A DNA stretch of 64,000 nt from Paraphysomonas bandaiensis (taxonomy: Eukaryota > Chrysophyceae), in NCBI GenBank assembly GCA_965644295.1, contig CBFFRP010000451.1, positions 54,937 to 118,936 of the forward strand, in the 5' to 3' direction. The notes under the pieces are model-generated. The model did not search any database. It was not told where the DNA came from and worked only from the letters and a program-made list of their open reading frames with translations. Shown here piece by piece: positions 11,765-21,505 of this stretch (position 1 is its first letter; every line of letters starts with the position of its first letter). The position numbers and the translations under genes were made by a program.

Positions 11765-12577
11765 CCCTCAATACAGTTTAATTCACGGATATTATGTGGA
11801 ATGTATCAGTGAGGTGTATGTATGTTCATGCTATGGTTTGGATTTTGATATGAGGGGAGTGTGTATGTATGCCTCTATATATATGTGTGTGTATGACTGT
11901 GTGTGTGTATAGTATACGCACATAGTGCTTGCACACACAGTCCTTGTATCATACATACATACATCTACATACACTCCTACAACTACAAAGCACTGCATTG
12001 CTGTATGCTATGAGTACATACATACACCAGCATTACTGTATATCTGTGTACAGAGTATCTGATATTGCATACATATCCTTGACAAAACACTCTCATGTAT
12101 AGATATGCAGGTTTTTCTGTATATTGCCACCATAAAACCCTGTTTTTATACCCTTTGACAGATTTTGTTGTAATCAAAACTCATACCTCCATCATTTTAT
12201 TTGTGCCAATGCTCTGGTATCTTTAAAGGACACCCCCAATATCCATATTTTTATAAGATTTCAAAAGTTTTTCCAAAGGATTCCATAAATAATATCTAAA
12301 AACCCTGGATATTCAAGATAATTTTGTGTATCAATACACACTGCTGTATGTCTAGTATGTATATATGTATGTATATGTATGTATGTGTGTATCGTAGAGC
12401 AGTGTATGTATATGTATAGGTTAGCTGTCATATAGAGCACTCTACATACATATATATTCACAGTACCATAACTCTTCCCCCACTTGTCTTGTACTTGTGG
12501 GAATGTTTCCTATTGAATATCCATAAGACACTGATAGGGAGTGAGTGTTGATTGTTGTATTAAACTATCAGTTAAGA
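11765..12577. promoter_or_regulatory. Shared 5' region of the two divergent anoctamin genes
   Basis: An 813-bp head-to-head gap with no coding sequence seen. It is full of TGTATG/CATACA microsatellite runs (11870-12010 and 12355-12440) that continue into both first introns (11487-11615 and 12742-12900). Inferred to hold a bidirectional promoter; no core promoter element could be identified. Confidence 0.5.
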
Positions 12578-15500
12578 ATGTTTCCGGGTCTCTCTGATTT
12601 ATCCCCTCTGAGGGCGGTTGAACTGCATCGTCGACGGTTATCAACCCCCTCATGGGTTGATTTTATAGTCATTTTAACTCTATGTTTGATTATGTTTTAT
12701 CTGTTGCGGGTATTAATGAATATGAGCAAAGCATGGACCAAGTAAGTGCACAGCCCATACATATACATACATACATGCATCATCTCTTCATATGGCGACA
12801 TGTATATGTAACCACCAATTGTGGTATCTGTATAGAGACACCCATATATCTTTATATGAATAGATGCTCTGTGTTAAAGTTAAATAATTCTTTCTTTTAG
12901 AAAAATGATGAAACGAATAAAAGATGCTATGAAGGAGAGAGCTATGATGAGCGATAACTTTCGTGCACTGAATGGGTATTCCTGGGATTACGTTCTCGTG
13001 TTTAAAGTGTTTAAGAAAGGCGACAAGCTGTCACCTAAACAAAAAGAGTTCACTTTCAAAAAAATTCTAAGCGCCTTTGCAGATGGAGGATTGGAGACTA
13101 AAGTTTTCTACAGCGCTCAGGTATGTTGTCAAGAATGTCAAAAATTTGCGGCACTTCTGACTTAGTGTACGTTCTGACAGGCCGACGAGGTGTATATGAA
13201 AGTTAGAGCCCCATTGCATAGACTTGAGAAGGAAGCGGATCGAATTGATATGAAGCTTAAGCTTGATTCTGATACACTGCGGGCTCTTTGCAAGGCTGGA
13301 CGCTGCAGGGGACAGGAGGTACTGGTGATTTGTGATTATTTGTATTAAATGGTTGGTGTAAAATACGGTTTGTGTTAGTTAAACTAAGCTGTTAAAGCAT
13401 GTTTTGACGTATTTAACCGTTCAGGAACTTTGGGGCCCTGTGGATATTCCTGACACCTGTGTAGAGACTGACCTGGACCCTTATGACTATATGTACGCCA
13501 GATACTGCTATAAAAGGGACGATATGAGCGGTCTTTACCTTCAAAGAGACAGCAAGTCCCCATTCAGGGGAGTGGACCGCTTGAAGCTCCTCTACAGCAT
13601 TATGGTGGCCAAATCCTACGAAGGCGGCTGCAATGTAGACATATATAAGCTTATCAAAGACAAGTGCTTATTGGGATTTTTCCCTCTGCACGACCATGTT
13701 GAGCTACGAACGCTGGAAGAGAAATGGCTACGTTTTTGTGCTTTGCCTTGGAATCAGCCGGTTGACGACATCAAAGATTACTTCGGAGAGAAAATTGGAT
13801 TATACTTTGTGTGGCTAGGGCACTACACCTCGTGGTTGTTGGTAGCTGCGATTGTTGGATTCTTTTGTTGGATCAACGTTGCATCTGAAGATAATGATCC
13901 CAATGCAGTTATTATGCCCTACTTTGCTGCATTTATGGCATTTTGGTCGACATTATTCTTGGAGTACTGGAAGCGAAAAGAGTCGACCACTGCTATGAAG
14001 TGGGGCACCACAGGGTACGAGGCTCAAGAGCAATCCCGCCCTCAGTTTGAGGGGACTCGACAATTGTCACCCATCACCGGAAAGTTCTATCTATACTTTC
14101 CGTATTCAGCCAAGATGCGTAGAGTTGCACATTCAGTTGTGATCATCAGTGGGTTTGTATTGGTGGTTGTTGCCGCAGTAGCTAGCATATTTGTTCTGAA
14201 ACTTACCCTGACACATATGAACGAGATGACCCAGGGTGGAATTGGATTTGGAGGTATTGTTGCATCGATAGCAAATGCTGTGGTGATTCAAGTTATGAAC
14301 GCCATCTACGGTGAAGTAGCGATTAACTTGACGAACTTTGAGAACCACCGCACTGATACCGAATACGAGGATGCCCTTATTTCGAAAACTTTTATTTTTC
14401 AATTTGTCAACTCGTATGCCCCGCTGTTTTATATCGCTTTTGTGAAACCCTTTATACCTACTATTGACTCCTGCATTGGAAGGTTGGTATATGTTTTAGC
14501 AAATAGATGGTACTGACCTGTGTTCATTTGTATTCACATTAGTTGTCTTGGCGAGCTTCAGACAAATTTGGGAACTATATTTTTAACACGCCTTGCCGTC
14601 GGAAATATCACAGAGGTGTGTTCCAGTATTGTGTCATACAACATTTATCAACTGTCGTCTGTCAGGTTGCCCTTCCTGCGTTCCAAAGCAAGCAAAGTTT
14701 GAAGGCGCAAGGTGCAGGGTCGGATATTGAGATGTCGGAAGTGGAAAAGGCATTCTACCAGGTAGGTGCAGCTCGTCATGCTTGTATCGTTGTGTTGTGC
14801 TAATATATACACTATATTTTAAAGAAAGAGTATCACGTGATGCTTGGAACATTTGAGGACTATGCCGAGATGGTGATTCAGGTATGATGCTATTCACCGA
14901 TGTGCTGTGCTAACTGTATATGGCATAGTTTGGGTATACGACCATGTTTGTTGCAGCTTTCCCACTTGCCACAGTGATGTCGTTTGTCAACAACTACATC
15001 GGTAAAGATTTGCTCCGTTGGTGGTGCTATTGTTTTACGTGTGCTTATCAGAGATTCGAGTCGATGCTTGGAAGCTTTGTCAAGTGTGTCGCCGACCTGA
15101 GCCGCGTTCTGCAGAAGATATTGGCACATGGTATTGTTCAACTGTGCACGTAGCAAATGCATTTATATCACTCTTCAATATCATGTATGTAATCGTGTGT
15201 TGCTAATCTATTTTGTATCCTAGGCAAACTATTTTAGAGGTGATGACTCTGTTCTCCGTGTTAACAAACTCTGCTTTGGTGGCTTTCACTGGCACATTTG
15301 CTGTCGATGAGCCATGGGTTGGACGAGTGTGGATATTTTTCTCTATGGCTGCAGGCATCATCATGTATGTATCTAACTCATGATATTTCAGCACTAATGC
15401 GCGGTATTCAGGGTGAATTTCTTTATTGGTTTGGTTGTTCCAGATATCCCCACTGAAACTGTGATTCAGGTATGTCAAAAGCTTTTCTTGCATATGTTCT

Positions 15501-15842
15501 GTATATATATTGTTACTTTTTCGTTCCACATATTACGTCGTTGGTATTGTGTAATTGCTAATAACTTTGTCTTATATATGAATGCTTACGCGCTGCTGTG
15601 TAGCTCGAACGTTTGGATTACATATCTGCGAAAATCTTGGACAACGTCAGGGTAGGTTATACTGTATAATTAATAATGATTTCCTTATGCTGTTTTGCTA
15701 GGATGAAGAAGACGAAGATTTTTCGAAAGATATATCTACGGACTTGGACTATACAATTCGGTATGTGGCGATACATTTCGTATGTCGCTGTTTTCTAATG
15801 GCGACTGTGTGTTACAGGGTGACGGATGATGATCCCTTGTAG
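12578..15842 (+). CDS. Anoctamin/TMEM16 family membrane protein, paralogue B
   Basis: Fourteen exons, 762 residues: 12578-12741, 12901-13120, 13181-13318, 13425-14482, 14543-14615, 14666-14761, 14825-14881, 14929-15001, 15052-15130, 15224-15364, 15412-15469, 15604-15651, 15702-15760, 15818-15842. Every splice phase was checked. The last nine exon lengths (73, 96, 57, 73, 79, 141, 58, 48, 59) plus the 25-nt terminal exon equal those of paralogue A. Exon 1 carries an extra N-terminal hydrophobic helix (VDFIVILTLCLIMFYLL). Core anoctamin motifs include KIGLYFVWLGHYTSWLL, ENHRTDTEYEDALISK and FQFVNSYAPLFYIAF. Exon 4 (1058 bp) equals exons 4+5 of paralogue A (867+191). Clearly an inverted duplication; the direction of intron gain or loss is unknown. 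Expected in the plasma membrane or ER. Confidence 0.93.
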
Positions 15843-16505
15843 GCAGTGATGCAAGTTTAGGTGTAATACAGCCTCGAAATAAGTGATGATGTGTTAAATT
15901 TACGACCAATAATGCCAAGAATAAAAAACTAATTAATCATTTGGCATTTTGTTGCAAACTGTACCTATACTTCGCCTCATTGTATGTTTCTAGAAGTATA
16001 TTTTTATACTTGAGAGTACACTCTGATGTACCTATTACCGTTTTATCGAACATTTAGAATGATGTATTGCTCAGTGATCAGTGCTGAATAAATAAATAAA
16101 GCGTCGTTCTGGAATATTACAAATTGAAATACATAGTACAAAATACAAAACCCAAGGCTGCCGTTGAATAATAACAGGTTTCATATATATTCAAAATTCA
16201 AAGATTATTAAATATTTTATTTTATTGTAGTTTGATGAAAGCAAGGAAGGAAATAGTTCGGATACGGTTTGGGATGGTGATGTTGCTTACGGATGATGCG
16301 TGACCCTAGGGATTAGGGATGGCATATAGTAAAAATACTTAATAAGCTTAAATATTTACTCAATATAGCGCGCTGGAGCATCTACAAATACTGCCCTCAA
16401 TGAAGTAGGCCCCTCAAAACGTCTAGGTAGAATAAGCATAACCATAATTATAAGACCAGTTATTAACTACAAGCACTGACACAAGTTGTTGTAAACATGA
16501 ATAGC
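15843..16505. other. Convergent 3' intergenic region
   Basis: Lies between the end of anoctamin B and the end of the BET gene. AT-rich, with AATAAA-type sequences near 16088-16100 that could serve polyadenylation. It lacks the CATA microsatellites seen at 5' ends. No gene seen. Confidence 0.45.
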
Positions 16506-17908
16506 TTATTTTGCTGCTTTCTTTGAAGTGGATCCACCGCCACCACTGCGTTTACGTTTTCCTGTGATTTAATAACATGATAATTCATACAAATCAAGCA
16601 TATACACGCCAGACAGTGATATACTCAGATATACATTTTACAAATCATGAATATAACAGGAACAATGTGTATCTGATACAACAGTAGCAATATTACACAG
16701 TCAACGAAAGGAGGACTAATATATGATACAAATAATGTGATAATCGATTTTCGAATACCTTTGCTATCAGCAGGCCCACAGGACTTGATATACGCCGCTA
16801 CCTGCATCACCAGTACATGAATATATATACGACATCAAAAATATAGCACTGCCCTCGAATCGATAACACGAATAGCTTTCACCTACCTCGTGAAAGCAGG
16901 TGGGTGACAGGAAGTCTATATTAACCAATGCTTCTTCTGAGCCCTCAATATTGTCCTGTGAACGCGTACAACGGTGTTACTGAAGGTGGCGTTAAAGTAT
17001 ATTCCTAATTATGTGGGTATAATGACACTCCTAGGCAACATCCATCGCGTTTTGTGAGCAACAGAGGTATCCTTACCCTGGTAACCGCACGAGGACAGCT
17101 CTTCTCTATGACAGTTAATATTCTTCCCAACTGGGCGGGCTCTGCACACAGAGTGCGTTATAATGGCCACGTCAATACGAATAAGCGAGTGTGGTAATAA
17201 AAACAGTACTCCGTGATGTGACACAGACGACTTCAATAACGTACCTATTTTAAATAAATCATAACTCATCTGAATTTTTTCATCCATGGAGGGAATTCGG
17301 TCTGGATCGTTACTGTCAAAGCCATGTTTACTACGTAGCTAGTACAACAAGTCAATAAGTCGTCGCTAATGGCGTGGTAGAACAACACCTCTGCATATTT
17401 CTCCTCGAAAGTTTTCGCAAAAGTGTCCGCTAGATGATAATACTCACTTCCGTCCTGTATAAAATAACAGTGAGACGAAATGCCCGTATAACTGGGAGCT
17501 GTGCACCTGGTTATAAGTCATGCAGTTCGTCCATATAAGCCGCATGTCTCTCGCAGCCTCATCAATCGACTTGTACATATTCTTCTGCAGCTTTCTCTGC
17601 ATGAATACAACACACACATCAATACACACACACTCACATATACACACACATCAATACACACACATATACACTCATATACACATATGCTCATATATATACA
17701 CATACATACATCATCATCAGCACATCACTCTCACCTTAAGTGTCCCTAAATCCATAGGCTGCTTGACAATATCAGGATAGTCGAGTAGGCCGATAGCCTC
17801 CCAGTCAACAGGCTCTCTAAAGGGATCTGCGTCTGGTTTGGCTAATAGACCATAGACGATCTTAAGGAAGTCATCAAACGCTGCTTTAATGTTGGCAGGA
17901 GTGCTCAT
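16506..17908 (-). CDS. Small BET-type protein: one bromodomain plus NET domain
   Basis: Eight exons, 218 residues. In plus coordinates from the 5' end: 17735-17908, 17507-17596, 17389-17454, 17245-17338, 17077-17141, 16887-16955, 16759-16801, 16506-16561. The bromodomain (about residues 5-112) has [25 protein letters not shown] and NCMTYNQDGSEYY; the Asn of TYN is the acetyl-lysine contact. A NET (extra-terminal) domain follows: [20 protein letters not shown], then [14 protein letters not shown]. The C-terminus is a basic KRKRS run with Gly and Lys, a likely nuclear signal. BET proteins read acetylated histones and recruit transcription factors. At 218 residues it is nearly the minimal domain pair. 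Intron 1 holds a (CACA/TATA) microsatellite. Confidence 0.88.
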
Positions 17909-18709
17909 TGTATGGGTAAGAGTTGTGGGGGCTCACAGTGCCGTGTATGTGTGAGTTGTTTAATAAACACCACGCTACAGGCATGTATGTATGTATATAT
18001 ATGTGTACGTATATACTGCTGTCCATATCATACAGTACTGTACATAGAGCAGTACATAGCTGAGTACTCTGATACGTAGTACCATCAGAGAGTATGGAGG
18101 TACATAGTATCATGTATGGACATGCACTGTATAGATCGTATGTACAACAGTACGTATTATTCTGTAAACGTCAGCGTATTCCTATTCAACACATACATAC
18201 ACGTCCATCGTACATATACACGTCCATACTGGTATGATATACAGCGTCACATGCCGTTGAAAATGATCGTACTCTACACGTACACATACACGTATATATG
18301 TATGTATGTATGTATCATCCCAGTTGCATGTACATGCACAGTACACGTATATCCCCATATATAAACACATCAACAACCTCCACATGCACTATACTCTTGC
18401 AGTCATATATACTATTCAAGTCTCATTGTAGATTCACTAACTCATACTCTAATAAGTCACTGTTGACACATCTTCTTCCTTTGAATATTTACTGAGGTGT
18501 GATATCTAGCTGTTACATCTGCCGTTGAGTGCCTCTATATATACATACGTACATACATACACACATATATATATGGTATTGTTGCATTGCTATACGTATC
18601 TCTGTATATATATCATACGACTATCTGTATATATATAACTAACAGTGTCACTTGTTTTAATGAGTGTATTCTTCTGCAGGTTGCATCAACAGGCTCTCCA
18701 TACACGAAC
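17909..18709. promoter_or_regulatory. Shared 5' region between divergent BET and Jupiter-like genes
   Basis: An 801-bp head-to-head gap with several short TACATA/TATG runs (17980-18010, 18190-18320, 18530-18570) and no coding exon recognised. Probably contains both promoters. Confidence 0.45.
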
Positions 18710-19839
18710 ATGTCAACTAAAATGAGCACTGATTTAAATATTGGTAACTGATGCTAGTTAAAAGTATGATATATATTTTTAATTCGTGTACAGAGCGGTC
18801 ATCCACACGCCGACACGCCCCCCCTGGAGGCAATTCTTCCATATGCTTTGGAGATTCTGCCGAGGATGTTCCGAAGGCACCAGTTGGAAAAAAGCATCAA
18901 ACTTCAAGCGGGTCCTCTTCGATAAAGTTTGGGGACAGTGAACCACCAGAACAGCGAGTCCACACAGCCAAGAAAATGCACGGTGGGGGGACCACTTCTA
19001 TTCATCTGGGTGATGCTCCTCAGACTGGAACCGAACAGGTTCATACTGCCAAGAAGCATGTCGCTGGAGGGGCTTCAAGTATATCATTTGGGGATTCTGG
19101 AGCTATCGAGAAGCAATTTTGTGGCAAGAAGCATGTCGAGGGTCATGGTGGGAAATCATCTGTGGCGCTAAGTGATAACGCCCCTGTTGACCCCCCCCCA
19201 CTTGGCAGGAAACATGTCCCCGCCACGAACACAACTTCTTCTATATTCCGGCTTGACAACGAGCCAGAAGCATCCCCTTCCCCTATTCACACGGCCAAAA
19301 AATACGGAAACGGTGGTGGGTCCACTATTTCCCTAGGAGAATCAGAGCCAGTTTTGGAGCGTCCTAATACTGGACGAAAGCACGTGCCGGGAAGCAATTC
19401 CGCTACAAGCATTTCTTTTGGTGACAGTGAGCCCCCACCTGATCCGGCAAATATCCACACCGCCAAGAAGCAGTCAAGCGTAATTAAGTCCTCTATATCT
19501 CTCTCCGATGATGCGCCAGTGGAGAAGGTTCATGTTGCCAAAAAGCAGCATGCGAGGGGAGGTGCATCGTCTCTGACTTTTGGTGCTGGGGAACCAGAGA
19601 GACCTACAACTGGAAGAAGACATGCCGCTCCGACCCAAGCTGCAATGAGTGATGTCTTCAATCATGACTCCGCACCTTCGCCTGTTGAGAACAAGCCTGC
19701 CAATCAGCGGGCCCAAATCTCATCAAACTCCAGTCAGATGTCGGCCACTCTTACCAGGTCTGATGCACCTACGCAGGAGGCTCCGTCACCAGGACGCCGC
19801 AAGACTGCTGGGGGAGCGTCGTCCATTGTGCTGGGATAG
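18710..19839 (+). CDS. Jupiter/HN1-like repeat protein, probable microtubule-associated
   Basis: Two exons (18710-18743, 18794-19839) with a 50-bp intron give 359 residues. The start ATG is in a short exon reading MSTKMSTDLNI. The rest is about 12 degenerate units of 25-29 residues of the form (H)TAKKH..GG.SSISFGDSEP, with variants GKKH, GRKH and GRRH. The opening RRHAPPGGNSSICFGD closely recalls the RxxxPPGGxSSxxFG motif of the Jupiter/HN1 family of microtubule-associated proteins, which usually carry only one or two copies. No folded domain or membrane segment is visible; it is basic, Ser/Gly/Pro-rich and probably disordered. The family link rests on this motif only. Divergent from the BET gene. 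Confidence 0.65.
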
Positions 19840-20284
19840 TTTCAATTCGCAACGTCACTACACGCCCTAGTGAATGCTTAACATACCATTGCTCGTCAGT
19901 ATCAAGTAGTGTGGAATTTCATGTTTTACAGTTGAATTCTTCTATATTCCGTAATACCTCTAATAAGTATTTGTGTATCAGTTGCCGTTTATTATAAGGT
20001 ATCTGTGCTGCCACACTTTGATATGTATGTAGTTATCTTACAAGAGTAGTACTATTGGACCACTTAACCACGAAACGTAGTCAATTTTAGTTTTGTTATA
20101 ACCCTGAAGGATATGACAGACACCAATACTACTTTACAACTTGCACTAACACGTAACACATATCTTCGAAATAGACAATTCGTAGGATGGTTTAAGTAAA
20201 TAGCTGAGCAGAAAGTATGCTCAATAATCAATTTATTAACTGCAACATAAACCCGGAAGACAATAACCAACCGCACAATGACAG

Positions 20285-20521
20285 GTGCCCCATTCTGAGC
20301 GCGTACTTAGGTAGATCCGGGTGGGTATGTAACGTTATTTGCTAGCTACCTACTGAACTCAACTAGCTACATCATTATCACACGGTATTCAGCGCTGAAT
20401 ATGCAGTGAAAACCCAGGTGGGGAACCGCTGAACTAAGCAATGTGTACATAGGTAGAGGTGCGCGGTCGCGGCACTAGAGAGCCGCACGCAGTGATTAGT
20501 TACGGTGTCAGTATGGGGCAC
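20285..20521. mobile_element. MITE-like dispersed repeat, copy A
   Basis: Bounded by inverted ends (GTGCCCCATTCTGA against TCAGTATGGGGCAC). The interior (GCTAGCTACCTACTGAAC, TTCAGCGCTGAATATGCAGT) recurs at 24781-25035 and, with a large deletion, at 23452-23540. A partial copy lies at about 20846-20931. No coding capacity. Confidence 0.7.
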
Positions 20522-20523
20522 AT

Positions 20524-20850
20524 CCAGTTTCTAACGCAGCTGTCAACATCGAAATCTACGGGGCTCCATCCCTGAGGGTACAGGGGATCACTTACTTCAG
20601 TTGTGTCATCCCAGATTCCGTGGAAGTCGTATGTCATTAAGGTAAATTCTGACAAGACTTGTTGAAAGTAGGGTACATCGTACCGGTCAATCTGCTCTGG
20701 GTCACAAGAAAAGCAGCAGTGAGGCCATATTTCTTGCCTGTGATGGATGAGAGTGTGTCTACATTACTTCGACCTTCACTTATTAGCAAACTGAAGTTTT
20801 CAGTGCTCTCTGTAGCTCTGTAGTATCCCTGCTCCAGTCCGAGAGAGTTC
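20524..20850 (-). pseudogene. GH18 chitinase fragment, frameshifted
   Basis: The minus strand reads ATESTENFSLLISEGRSN, then TGKKYGLTAAF. After a one-base loss near 20705-20712 it continues CDPEQIDRYD, then EFTLMTYDFHGIWDD, then DSCVRNW. These are successive conserved blocks of family 18 glycosyl hydrolases (chitinases); MTYDFHG.WD is especially diagnostic. The catalytic DxxDxDxE block would lie upstream and is absent. The fragment is wedged between MITE copies (20285-20521 and about 20846-20931). Truncation and frameshift make it a relic. Confidence 0.75.
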
Positions 20851-20931
20851 TTAGGTGGGGTCAGGCGGTGGGTCTAACTAGCTGCGCACTGAACCCAAGT
20901 AGCCACATCATTATCACAACTCTCAATTCAG

Positions 20932-21083
20932 CGTATCGGCATCTTTAGTGTATTTTTTTTCAAAGATGCCTCTAATATTGAGTCAATAATTATCTGTAAT
21001 ACTGACGTAGTTGTGTCGCAGTTATATAGAAGATATTTACTTCAATTTGTTTCCGAAAAAGTAAGATGCTGACTGCCCATACG
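20932..21083. mobile_element. Foldback/MITE family of 1944-2222, copy 2
   Basis: Starts CGTATCGGCATC and ends GATGCTGACTGCCCATACG, matching the ends of the element nested in the LTR at 1944-2222. The interior AAGATGCCTCTAATATTGAG and TTACTTCAATTTGTTTCCGA are shared with that copy. Confidence 0.65.
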
Positions 21084-21261
21084 GGCAAATCTTTAATTGC
21101 TTCTTCGTTGGTTTCCTTTTCACAAAACCCGGATATTTTTGACATGCTTTTCTCATCTCTGATTGGTGCAGATTTAGATTCATTTTTTTTTATGTTCTTT
21201 TTTCATGTTTTTGTCATCACTCTCAAGTACCCGCTCAAGATACCATCTCCTTTGTATATTT

Positions 21262-21389
21262 TTGTTCCAAGATGCCTCTATTATTGAGTCATCAATTATA
21301 TGTATTCCAGCTGTAGTTGTATGGCAGTAATATAGAGTATATTTGATTCAATATATTTCCGAAAAAATAAGATGCTGACTGCCGATACG
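21262..21389. mobile_element. Foldback/MITE family, copy 3 (partial)
   Basis: Shares AAGATGCCTCTATTATTGAG, the GATTCAATATATTTCCGA stretch and the terminal GATGCTGACTGCCGATACG with copies 1 and 2. The left end is truncated or diverged. It lies 116 bp upstream of the start of the repeat-bearing gene at 21506. Confidence 0.6.
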
Positions 21390-21505
21390 CATATCTTTTC
21401 CATCTCCAGTTCCAAGAGTTGTCCAATGCAGAGGGACATCCATGCACCTCATGCACCTCATGCACCTCATTATCTCACCTTATATTCTCTATTAAAGAAT
21501 CTCCA

